Assembly: GCA_017525905.1 (NCBI GenBank)
Contig: JAFXSD010000009.1
Location: 1 to 44,356, forward strand
Source: Elusimicrobiota bacterium
GTDB lineage: Bacteria; Elusimicrobiota; Endomicrobiia; Endomicrobiales; Endomicrobiaceae
DNA length: 44,356 nucleotides
Direction: 5' to 3'
Shown here: piece by piece, positions 37,889-44,356 of the stretch
How the letters are laid out: every line of letters starts with the position of its first letter
Position numbering within the stretch: position 1 is the first letter of the stretch
Program-made: the position numbers and the translations under genes
Notes under the pieces: generated by a model
The model's database searches: none
What the model was told of the DNA's origin: nothing
The model's input: the letters and a program-made list of their open reading frames with translations, nothing else

Positions 37889-37941
37889 TATAACTTATCT
37901 GTTATAAAAATTGATAAAAAATATAACACATATGTTATAAT
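37889..37941 (+). promoter_or_regulatory. twin operator and extended -10 of the HNH gene
   Basis: Two sites TATAAC-N6-GTTATA lie at 37889-37906 and 37922-37939, offset by exactly 33 bp (about three helical turns). The second overlaps TGT-TATAAT (37933-37941), an extended -10. A TTGATA (37911-37916) sits between them. This arrangement suggests a dimeric repressor blocking or bridging the promoter. Confidence 0.6.
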
Positions 37942-38033
37942 TTATACATAATAACTTATGAAATTATAAACATTTTAATAATTATTGAGTTTTCATTAAT
38001 CTTTTTTAATATTATGTCAAAGGGATGGATTAA

Positions 38034-38822
38034 ATGAATAAAAAACAAAAGTTATGGAGTAGGGAAGAAATAATTATTGCATTAGATTTATACTATAAAG
38101 TACCCTTTTCTAAAACAACTAAAAACAATCCTAAAATAATAGAAACTGCAAAAATAATAGGGCGGTCGCCAAGTTCTCTTGCTATGAAATTAGGTAACTT
38201 TGGAAGTTTTGATACTGATTTAAAAAAGAAAAATATATCTGGTTTAATAAATGCAAGTAAATTAGATAAACAGATATATTGCGAATTTGAAAATAATCTT
38301 GAAAGTTTAGCTTATGAAAAAGAAAAAGCTATAGCAAATATAAAACAAATTTCAATTGAGCAACATTTAGATATAGATTTATCAAAAATAAATTCGGTAA
38401 CAGAAAAAATTATAAAAATAAAACAAAGAGTGAACCAGAATTTTTTTAGAAGTTCCATACTCGGTTTATATAATTCAAGATGTTGTATTACAGGGATATC
38501 AATTCCAAATCTTTTAGAAGCGGCGCATATTGTAGATTGGTCAAAAGATGTAGAAAATAGATTAAACCCAAGAAATGGTCTTTGTTTAAATGCTCTTCAC
38601 CATAAAGCGTATGATAATTTTTTAATATCAATCACACCAGATTACAAAATTGTAATTAATGAAGATAAGTTATTGAATAATAATGGTGATAATAAAAATA
38701 TAATTTATTCAAACTTTATTGATTATAAGAATAAAACAATTTTATTGCCAGATAAAGATAAGTATAAACCCAATAAAGAACTATTGGAACAACATTATCA
38801 TAGATTTATAAAGCAAAAGTAA
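38034..38822 (+). CDS. HNH endonuclease, restriction-like
   Basis: A 262-aa protein. The C-terminal nuclease (about 140-200) has CCITG (C150, C151), LEAAHIVDW (H165), RNGLCLNALHHKAYD (N181, H189, H190), matching HNH_2-type nucleases. The N-terminal 90 residues (WSREEIIIALDLYYKVPFSK and GRSPSSLAMKLGNFGSFD) form a conserved domain that, from memory, accompanies this nuclease in many stand-alone predicted restriction enzymes. No methyltransferase is adjacent, so it could be a modification-dependent enzyme or a cassette member with the R-M system downstream. AAGGGA precedes the start. It lies between inverted repeat copies. Confidence 0.85.
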   Translation: MNKKQKLWSREEIIIALDLYYKVPFSKTTKNNPKIIETAKIIGRSPSSLAMKLGNFGSFDTDLKKKNISGLINASKLDKQIYCEFENNLESLAYEKEKAIANIKQISIEQHLDIDLSKINSVTEKIIKIKQRVNQNFFRSSILGLYNSRCCITGISIPNLLEAAHIVDWSKDVENRLNPRNGLCLNALHHKAYDNFLISITPDYKIVINEDKLLNNNGDNKNIIYSNFIDYKNKTILLPDKDKYKPNKELLEQHYHRFIKQK

Positions 38823-38845
38823 TTAAAAATAGATATTTTTTTGAT

Positions 38846-38867
38846 AATATTGACATTCAATATTTTT
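38846..38867 (+). terminator. terminator of the HNH gene
   Basis: AATATTGA (38846-38853) and TCAATATT (38857-38864) form an 8-bp stem with a CAT loop, followed by T residues, 23 bp after the HNH stop. The stem is AT-only, so weak. Confidence 0.4.
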
Positions 38868-38954
38868 CAAATTTTTGTATTTTTATTTTTTATGTTCTCT
38901 ATGCTTTTGTAACATTACATAAAATAAACTTGTGCTTGTTTGTTTACTTCCGAA

Positions 38955-39025
38955 GACATCCAAGATTTTAAATTCTAATTTTGTATTTAACTCAATCGAG
39001 TACCGTTTCTTCGCTATCAAAAAAT
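38955..39025 (-). repeat. dispersed repeat, partial copy D2
   Basis: TTTTAAATTCTAATTTTGTA, TTTAACTCAATCGAGTACC and TTTCTTCGCT match the start of copy D (37597-37650) in the same orientation, then the match ends. The remainder of the 360-bp gap is AT-rich. A 64-aa frame through it is not credible. Confidence 0.6.
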
Positions 39026-39104
39026 TCACTAATAACAATTTTGTTTTTATATTGCTATTACATAATCTGCTTATATTTTTATATTTATTTCTTTTTTTTT
39101 ATCC

Positions 39105-39152
39105 AGTGTACACTTATTGTCTGTAGACTTTTTGTATTATCAAAAATATAAT
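39105..39152 (+). promoter_or_regulatory. controller/endonuclease promoter with putative C-boxes
   Basis: A perfect palindrome AGTGTACACT (39105-39114) and a second inverted pair GTCT-GT-AGAC (39119-39128) lie directly upstream of and across a -35 (TAGACT, 39124-39129). TATAAT (39147-39152) follows after 17 bp. In known controller-regulated R-M systems, one operator upstream activates and one over the -35 represses; this layout fits. An AGGAGG ribosome site follows. Confidence 0.6.
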
Positions 39153-39182
39153 GTCCTATAGAATCAGGAGGAACATTGTAAA

Positions 39183-39392
39183 ATGAATATTATAAAAGTT
39201 TTCGGTACAAATGTTCGAAAATATAGAGTCAAACTCGGAGTATCTCAAGAAAAATTTGCAGAAATGTGTGGATTACATAGAACATATATAAGTGATATTG
39301 AAAGATTTCAACGAAGCATATCTCTTTATAATATTCAAAAAATTGCAGATGCATTTGAGATAGAACCTTATAAATTATTTATAGAGGATTAA
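39183..39392 (+). CDS. XRE-family controller (C) protein of the R-M system
   Basis: A 69-aa helix-turn-helix protein. The motif GVSQEKFAEMCGLHRTYISDIERFQRS (about residues 19-45) is the Cro/C1-type HTH, with the ISDIER sequence usual in controller proteins. Size and position directly before the endonuclease match C proteins, which delay endonuclease synthesis until the host DNA is methylated. AGGAGG (39166-39171) precedes the ATG. It ends 3 bp before the next gene, whose GAGG ribosome site lies inside its last codons. Confidence 0.88.
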   Translation: MNIIKVFGTNVRKYRVKLGVSQEKFAEMCGLHRTYISDIERFQRSISLYNIQKIADAFEIEPYKLFIED

Positions 39393-39395
39393 CGA

Positions 39396-40241
39396 ATGTC
39401 TGATAGAAATAGAGCAGAAGGTTGGCAACATGCAAAATTATCTGGTCATAATAATGAAAAATTGATAGCAGAATTAACAAAAAATAGTATAGAAATACAG
39501 CAACGGATATTAGATTGTGCTCATATGACGAACGAGAAAATAATAGATATCAAGTATGGTGGATTGTGTGAGATAAATGTTGATTGTATCATAGACGGAG
39601 GAAAGACTAAATCTAAAACAGATATGTGGCTAATTCTTGAATCAGGGAAAAAAATAAATGTTTCCATTAAAAAAGATGAAGGTGGACAAGTTTTTTTAAT
39701 TGGTATAGACCGTTTTATAAACGGATATGAAGCACAATATGGAGAGAAAATTCCAAGTGATGTTGTAAGGGCTATAGAGTTGTATTTTGGCTCCGCTGAT
39801 GATACTCTGTCAATCATTGAGTCTATTTCTGGTATCAACAAAGCTCTTGAAAAAAGAAAACATAGACTCGTTGCAGACTCTCTTAAATTATATAATTCAA
39901 ATCTCTACGACAAATTACTTTCATGGTTTAATTCCAAAATTGCTAACTTATTTGACTTTTGTTTTTCGAGAGGTTTGTCTAAAAATAAGGAAGATTGGGC
40001 ACAGATTGTTTGGTACAAGAACATGATAGGTGAAAATCCTTTTGATACAATGATTTATCTCCCAGATTTACTTGAACATATTCCAGAAACAGCAAAATAT
40101 GGTACAGTAAATGGTGGAAGTACTATTCAATTGCCATTTGGTTTTGTTCAATGGCATAGTCCAAGAAAAGTAATTCCTGGAAATATACAATTTCATCATA
40201 GTTATTCTAAAATGGTTGATATTCTGAACAGTACAAGGTAA
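39396..40241 (+). CDS. type II restriction endonuclease, predicted
   Basis: A 281-aa protein called mainly from its position between a C protein and a convergent methyltransferase. A plausible PD-(D/E)xK-like core is T75-D76 with WLILESGKKI then S90-I-K92-K, in which Ser takes the place of the usual acidic residue; MspI is remembered to use Asn here. The C-terminal PFGFVQWHSPRKVIPGNIQFHH is strand-rich. The recognition sequence cannot be deduced. It is translationally coupled to the controller gene. Its 3' end lies 76 bp from the end of the methyltransferase gene. Confidence 0.75.
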   Translation: MSDRNRAEGWQHAKLSGHNNEKLIAELTKNSIEIQQRILDCAHMTNEKIIDIKYGGLCEINVDCIIDGGKTKSKTDMWLILESGKKINVSIKKDEGGQVFLIGIDRFINGYEAQYGEKIPSDVVRAIELYFGSADDTLSIIESISGINKALEKRKHRLVADSLKLYNSNLYDKLLSWFNSKIANLFDFCFSRGLSKNKEDWAQIVWYKNMIGENPFDTMIYLPDLLEHIPETAKYGTVNGGSTIQLPFGFVQWHSPRKVIPGNIQFHHSYSKMVDILNSTR

Positions 40242-40317
40242 TACAAAGAATATATTTGAAGACTTGATAGAATATTTGTATGATTAATTGATTATACTGA
40301 ATGTTTTGACGAAGATT

Positions 40318-41457
40318 TTAAAAAAGAAAAAGTTCTGGAACACTTGTTGTGCTATCAACATGGTATTCTTCATTTTTGTGTTCTGCATTCATTGCTATTA
40401 ACATTTGTTTCGCAATTGCACAGGAAAGCAAAGGAGGAACTGCATTCCCTATTTCAAGGCGTTTCATTCCGTCGGCTCCGTAAAAGATGTAATCATCAGG
40501 AAAACTTTGTAATCTAGCACCTTCTCTAATAGACATTGCTCTAGAATCTCTAGGATGAATGCAACGCGATGAGGATGGACACGCAAAGTTTCTTGTTATT
40601 GTTGTAGATGGTTTATTCCACCAAAGTTTTGCATAAGTATTTCCATATCCACTTTTTGGTCTAATATTTTCCGGCAAATCATCTTTGCTTTCTCCGTCTT
40701 TTAAGGCTTCCATTATTTTTATCAAATGTGCTCCATTTTTTGGAGCAGTGTGTTCAGTTAGTTTACCATTTCTACATACAAACTTAAGAAATTCATTATT
40801 TGGATTAGGTACATAATCTGAACTTGATTCACCACTTTTTAATACAGGTAAATCACCAATTGCTTCTTTTAACTTTACATATGGTTTTAGTCCAAGCTCT
40901 TCTCCGTGAGTTTTTGGTGGAAATTGATATGGGTTTTTACCTTTGAAGCCTACAAGTATAACTCTCTCTCTGTGTTGTGGAACTCCATAATCAGCAGCAT
41001 CAAGGACTTTATGTTTTAAATTATATCCTAAATCAGAAAACTCTTTCTGAATTTTTAAAAAAAGTCTTCCTTTATCCATAGAGAGTAATCCAACTACATT
41101 TTCAAAGACAAAAGCTTTAGGTTCTAATATATCCAAAACTCTTTTGTATTGCATGAAAAGGTTTGCACGTTCATCCATTTGTCTTTTACCAAGAGTGGAA
41201 TACGACTGACAAGGAGGACCACCAACAACCAAATCTATTGATTGTTTCTCAAGTATGTTATCAAGTTTTTCTTTGGTTAATTCATTAATGTTGCAATTCA
41301 TCATCTTTACATTTGGATGATTAAGAGTATATGCTATAGAAATATCTTTCTCAATTTCATTAGCTGCAACAATATTGAATTCATGAAGTTTAGAGAATCC
41401 GTAGCTTAATCCTCCGACTCCCGCAAATAAGTCAATACATGTATATTTATTTTTCAT
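40318..41457 (-). CDS. DNA cytosine-C5 methyltransferase
   Basis: A 379-aa modification enzyme that methylates cytosine C5 in the R-M recognition site. Motif I is DLFAGVGGLSYGF (9-21), motif IV is GGPPCQSYS with catalytic Cys83, motif VI is ENV (119-121), motif VIII is QHRERVILVG, and motif X is GNAVPP. The region between VIII and IX that sets specificity is about 80 residues. The gene faces the controller/endonuclease operon tail to tail and has its own consensus promoter containing a TGTACA palindrome. The start has no ribosome site, so a leaderless mRNA is likely. Confidence 0.95.
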   Translation of the reverse strand: MKNKYTCIDLFAGVGGLSYGFSKLHEFNIVAANEIEKDISIAYTLNHPNVKMMNCNINELTKEKLDNILEKQSIDLVVGGPPCQSYSTLGKRQMDERANLFMQYKRVLDILEPKAFVFENVVGLLSMDKGRLFLKIQKEFSDLGYNLKHKVLDAADYGVPQHRERVILVGFKGKNPYQFPPKTHGEELGLKPYVKLKEAIGDLPVLKSGESSSDYVPNPNNEFLKFVCRNGKLTEHTAPKNGAHLIKIMEALKDGESKDDLPENIRPKSGYGNTYAKLWWNKPSTTITRNFACPSSSRCIHPRDSRAMSIREGARLQSFPDDYIFYGADGMKRLEIGNAVPPLLSCAIAKQMLIAMNAEHKNEEYHVDSTTSVPELFLF

Positions 41458-41464
41458 AATTTAA

Positions 41465-41494
41465 ATTATAACATACAAATGTACATCTTGTCAA
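41465..41494 (-). promoter_or_regulatory. methyltransferase promoter with internal palindrome
   Basis: On the minus strand TTGACA (41494-41489) and TATAAT (41470-41465) are 18 bp apart; the -10 is also extended (TGT before it). ATGTACAT (41479-41486) lies in the spacer and shares its TGTACA core with the palindrome before the controller gene. Only 7 nt separate the -10 from the ATG at 41457. Confidence 0.75.
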
Positions 41495-41583
41495 GTTTTT
41501 ATATAAGTGATTTTAGTCTTTTTCTTTTTTTTCTATAAACATATTCTACAAAATTAACAAGCATTTACTATTTATATTGTATA

Positions 41584-41619
41584 GACCTAATGCGACAACT
41601 ACTGTCACATTAGTCTTTT
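41584..41619 (+). terminator. orphan Rho-independent terminator
   Basis: GACCTAATGCGACA and TGTCACATTAGTC form a long, nearly perfect stem with an ACTAC loop, followed by TTTTT, reading on the plus strand. No plus-strand gene lies just upstream; the nearest is the minus-strand methyltransferase promoter. It may end a short RNA or transcripts initiated between 41460 and 41580. Confidence 0.55.
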
Positions 41620-41629
41620 TAGTTGTTTC

Positions 41630-41825
41630 TTGGCATTCAAAAGCTTTTAGAATTTTAAATAAGAATGATGCGGTGTTTTGTCGTTGTTTGCTCTCAAAGG
41701 ATTTCAAAATTTTAAGCTATAACAAAATATTTGCCGACTGAAGTGTACTGAAACAAAAGCGGAGCGAGTGGTACTCGAAGAAAGTAAATATAAAGTTATA
41801 GCTTAAAAGACAAATCCGTTTCGCT
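41630..41825 (+). repeat. dispersed repeat, copy C
   Basis: Two degenerate units (TTCTTGGCATTCAAAAGC and GTTGTTTGCTCTCAAAGG) lead to the conserved head GCCGACTGAAGTGTACTG, AAAGCGGAGCGAGTGGTACT, and a tail AAAGTTATAGCTTAAAAGAC. CGAGT-GGT-ACTCG is a hairpin. It is inverted relative to copy D, so the HNH and R-M genes lie between facing copies. Bases 41826-41897 show nothing further. Confidence 0.7.
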
Positions 41826-41897
41826 TATTTCAAATTATTGTATATGTTTCTACACGCCCTTGATTACTGCCAAAGGGGAAAGTTTTACTAAAAATTA

Positions 41898-43253
41898 TTA
41901 TACTTTTATTTTCATAATCATATCTGTATCTCTACCACACAAGCCACAATGAGTATAATGTTTTGTTAATTCATTCCATAGTATGCTAACACTAAATTTT
42001 TCTTTGTTTTTATAATTTCTGTAAATTTCTTTTATTGTTTCTTCTAATTGCTTACATTCTTCTTGTGAACCTTTTTCACTTTCCACTTGTCCGTTAAGAT
42101 ACACTTTAAAATCTTTATCATTTAATGTGCATTCAGTAACATAATAATAACCTTTATCTAATGATTGATTAGCAATATCGGAAAGGGGCATATTTTCCTT
42201 ATATTCAAAAACATTACTTTTTATAAATTTTTTAATATCTTCAATTAAATAACGAGAAGAATAAGAATATGTTCTATATATACTATTTTCATTTATTCCT
42301 AACCAATACAGATATTCTCCTAAATGAATATTAGCATAAGGAACACCACAATATTCGTTTACTTCAGCATTATCGTGTATTTGTTTAGCAAAAGCTTTTA
42401 ATGTTTCGATTTTATCTTTGTTATCTTCAAATAAAATATATTCACAAGGTATATTTACATTTTGTTTATCATATATCCACTTTAGACTGTGAAGAAACTT
42501 TTCTTGTTTTTTAAATTCTTCATAAATTTTTACTCTTCTATTTATGTAATATCCTAATTTTTCATATAGTTTATTAAATTCCCTATAAAAAATATTTTCA
42601 GGTATTAATTTATCGTATTCAATAATAATATCATCGTCATTATAATTTTGAATTATTAATCTTACAGTGTTATCTTTTTTCCATGCTAATAGTTTTGTGT
42701 TCGTGTATTCCAATACGGATAAATTAGAATAATTTTCTTTTTCTAATCGGTCTATGAAAGGTTTTATATCTTCAATCATATAATCAGCAAGTACAAAATT
42801 TTCATATTCTGTTGAACCAAATAATATTAATACTTCTGTCTTTTCATTAAAATCTTCTTCATCTTCTGGCTCCCACACATTATCATCTTCACCTTCACCT
42901 TTAATTGTAATTTTAAAATTATCATCTATTTCAGTTTCTTTTTTGGGATACGGAATTATTTCTTCTGGATAATAGTATTTTTGTTCTTGAGTAGAATAAA
43001 TAAAATTTGATGTTTCATGCATGCTATCTGCACGAGGAGTATAAATTTGAAATTTAGTAGCTGGTTTTACTACCCACCAACTTTTAACAAAACATTTATA
43101 ATCATACCAACTATATTCTTTTTTTAATTCTTCACATTTCTTTTTACACTCTTCTTCTTCTCCGCCCATACAACCGAAATACCAACCTTCAGAATTATCT
43201 TTTTTATATAAAACTTCACAAAGTGGATATAATGTTTGCCCATGCCTTTCCAT
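41898..43253 (-). CDS. hypothetical protein, 451 aa, RlaP-linked
   Basis: I do not recognise this family. The protein is soluble, acidic and aromatic-rich. The first 60 residues contain several Cys and Trp (EGWYFGCMGGEEEECKKKCEE; YKCFVKSWWVV). An acidic linker (EGEDDNVWEPEDEEDFNEKTE) follows, then a mixed alpha/beta middle. The end has a CxxC pair (HCGLCGRDTDMIMKIKV). No signal peptide or membrane segment is present. It starts 10 bp after the nucleotidyltransferase stop with an AGGAG ribosome site, so the two are co-expressed. The Cys pairs may bind a metal. Confidence 0.7.
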   Translation of the reverse strand: MERHGQTLYPLCEVLYKKDNSEGWYFGCMGGEEEECKKKCEELKKEYSWYDYKCFVKSWWVVKPATKFQIYTPRADSMHETSNFIYSTQEQKYYYPEEIIPYPKKETEIDDNFKITIKGEGEDDNVWEPEDEEDFNEKTEVLILFGSTEYENFVLADYMIEDIKPFIDRLEKENYSNLSVLEYTNTKLLAWKKDNTVRLIIQNYNDDDIIIEYDKLIPENIFYREFNKLYEKLGYYINRRVKIYEEFKKQEKFLHSLKWIYDKQNVNIPCEYILFEDNKDKIETLKAFAKQIHDNAEVNEYCGVPYANIHLGEYLYWLGINENSIYRTYSYSSRYLIEDIKKFIKSNVFEYKENMPLSDIANQSLDKGYYYVTECTLNDKDFKVYLNGQVESEKGSQEECKQLEETIKEIYRNYKNKEKFSVSILWNELTKHYTHCGLCGRDTDMIMKIKV

Positions 43254-43263
43254 AATTTATCTC

Positions 43264-44178
43264 CTATAAACTTGCTATTTCCAGTTCCACCGGGGTGGGT
43301 AATTTTTGTTCTCGTTTTTTTATTTCCTGTAACACTGTTGAATATAAAAAATCATCCGCAAATTTTATTAAAAGTTTCCTGTTTTCTTTATATTTTAAAT
43401 CATCATTGCAGCCGAGACGATAAGCATAATTTTTATAGTATTCTATTTTCTTTTCTATCCATTCGTTTGCTTTTTTGTTCGGTTTTGATGTTGATAATTC
43501 TTTACCTTCTTTCTTTGCTTTAATAATTTTCTGTAATAAATCGTAGATATACTTATTATCTTCTTTTATAACTAAAGACAGCCTGTCAACAGAAACAGGA
43601 TACTGAAAATATCTTGAGATTATTTCACTTCTTGATATGTAATAACCTTCGTTTTCAATTTCTTGACCGACATTGTTTTTTTCTAACCACATACAAGCAG
43701 CAATTGTTCTTAGTATATAAAGATATTTTTTTAATTTCATCTCTTTTTTATTTACTATATAGTGTTGATAATTACCCCTTGCCAAATGGATATAAGAATA
43801 TATTAAGTTTTTCTTTTCCCATAAGTATTCGGATAAACTTATAAAAGATTCCATTTCATCACTGTTAACATAAATAACAGGACTGTTTATCCATTCATAT
43901 AAAGACATATTGCTTTTTAGCAAGAGAGAAAGAGCTTTCTTTATGTCCCAACCGGCAAAATCCAAATTCTTTTCTTTATCCATAACTTCAATATAGTCTT
44001 TTTTCTTATTTACGGACAAATAATAGCGGGGATTGTTAATATAAATAAATCTTATATCGTAATCACTGTTTTCGGAAGCAAAGCCCCACATTCTGCTACC
44101 GGATTCAATAGCATAAATAATTCTTACATCATTATCTTTTTCTATTTGTCTTAATCTTTCTAATATTTCTTCTTTCAT
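43264..44178 (-). CDS. RlaP/YcgL-like nucleotidyltransferase
   Basis: A 304-aa protein of the DNA polymerase beta superfamily. The nucleotidyltransferase signature is ESGSRMWGFASENSDYDIRFIY (G27-S28 and metal-binding D39/D41), followed by the longer helical C-terminus typical of the RlaP/YcgL group (PF10127, from memory), which has been linked to RNA repair and RNA ligases. The substrate is not known. AGAGGAAA precedes the ATG. It sits between a partial gene upstream (18-bp gap) and the 451-aa gene, suggesting a three-gene operon. Confidence 0.8.
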   Translation of the reverse strand: MKEEILERLRQIEKDNDVRIIYAIESGSRMWGFASENSDYDIRFIYINNPRYYLSVNKKKDYIEVMDKEKNLDFAGWDIKKALSLLLKSNMSLYEWINSPVIYVNSDEMESFISLSEYLWEKKNLIYSYIHLARGNYQHYIVNKKEMKLKKYLYILRTIAACMWLEKNNVGQEIENEGYYISRSEIISRYFQYPVSVDRLSLVIKEDNKYIYDLLQKIIKAKKEGKELSTSKPNKKANEWIEKKIEYYKNYAYRLGCNDDLKYKENRKLLIKFADDFLYSTVLQEIKKREQKLPTPVELEIASL

Positions 44179-44196
44179 ATTTCCTCTGTATTTATG

Positions 44197-44356
44197 TTAC
44201 ATATCCAACAACAAAAACTCTATTTCTTTGTTTAAATTACTTCTTTCTCCATGATTTTTATCGTAAATTGTGTCTATACAACTAAAATCATTAAGAGCAA
44301 TAGCTTTTATTCTTAAAAATTGTCTTAAAGGAAAATCATCTCTCCAATAGGATTTT
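44197..44356 (-). CDS. partial CDS, C-terminal end of an unknown protein
   Basis: An open frame on the minus strand enters from beyond the window edge and ends at TAA (44197-44199). About 52 residues are visible, including YWRDDFPLRQFLRIKAIAL and NHGERSNLNKEIEFLLLDM. The composition (charged and helical, with an aromatic start) looks like a real protein. It ends 18 bp before the nucleotidyltransferase start, so it is likely the first or an earlier gene of that operon. The family is not recognised. Confidence 0.6.
   Translation of the reverse strand, partial: KSYWRDDFPLRQFLRIKAIALNDFSCIDTIYDKNHGERSNLNKEIEFLLLDM

Noticed and set aside
38932..39126. 64-aa frame between the HNH and controller genes
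   Set aside because: It lies across a repeat fragment and AT-rich DNA, has no ribosome site and shows a low-complexity Phe/Leu-rich product.
41584..41619. Hairpin with CCTAAT ends as an integron attC site
   Set aside because: No integrase is present, the RYYYAAC/GTTRRRY boxes are not found, and the T-tract fits a terminator.
36493..41897. Insertion sequence or prophage carrying the defence genes
   Set aside because: No transposase, integrase, tRNA target or phage structural gene is present, only short non-coding repeats.

Overview
The window is an AT-rich (roughly one-third G+C by eye), gene-dense bacterial chromosome segment from a Gram-negative (diderm) organism. It has outer-membrane-type beta-barrel proteins with Phe/Tyr C-termini, a Lol lipoprotein-sorting pair, a TamB-like protein, a PbpC/alpha-2-macroglobulin pair and an SPII lipoprotein. 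Base composition, gene style and repeats are compatible with an Elusimicrobiota (Endomicrobia-like) gut or symbiotic bacterium, but no marker here proves this and the placement is inference.

Layout. 1-410: terminator, a dispersed repeat and a consensus promoter. 410-11967 (+): beta-barrel protein; lysS-lolC/E-lolD; ilvE; a 1548-aa TamB-like protein; hemW; a membrane-anchored tyrosine phosphatase. 11968-12341: repeat array. uvrA (+) converges on corA (-). pbpC and a giant alpha-2-macroglobulin form a minus-strand operon, divergent from a plus-strand run: lipoprotein nitroreductase, PASTA protein, rpe, an MltD-like transglycosylase, proB, two Nudix hydrolases, a BI-1/YccA membrane protein, engB, a GVQWG-repeat protein, a small anchored protein, a low-MW tyrosine phosphatase and a DUF456 protein. 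These are mainly housekeeping and envelope genes.

From about 33.3 kb the window becomes accessory. It carries an Lsa-like ABC-F ribosome-protection gene, a Fic protein behind four 41-bp palindromic tandem repeats, an EamA transporter, an HNH nuclease behind two matched operators, a compact type II restriction-modification system (controller, endonuclease and convergent cytosine-C5 methyltransferase), and a minus-strand operon of an RlaP/YcgL-like nucleotidyltransferase with two unrecognised partners. Degenerate dispersed repeats separate nearly all these cassettes.

The most interesting signals are regulatory and structural: the TTATTTCAA/TTGAAATAA array before fic; TGTACA-core palindromes at both the controller and the methyltransferase promoter; twin TATAAC-N6-GTTATA sites 33 bp apart before the HNH gene; recurrent extended -10 boxes placed so that several mRNAs would be leaderless; and a modular repeat family that brackets the defence genes. 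No tRNA, rRNA, CRISPR array or transposase was seen.
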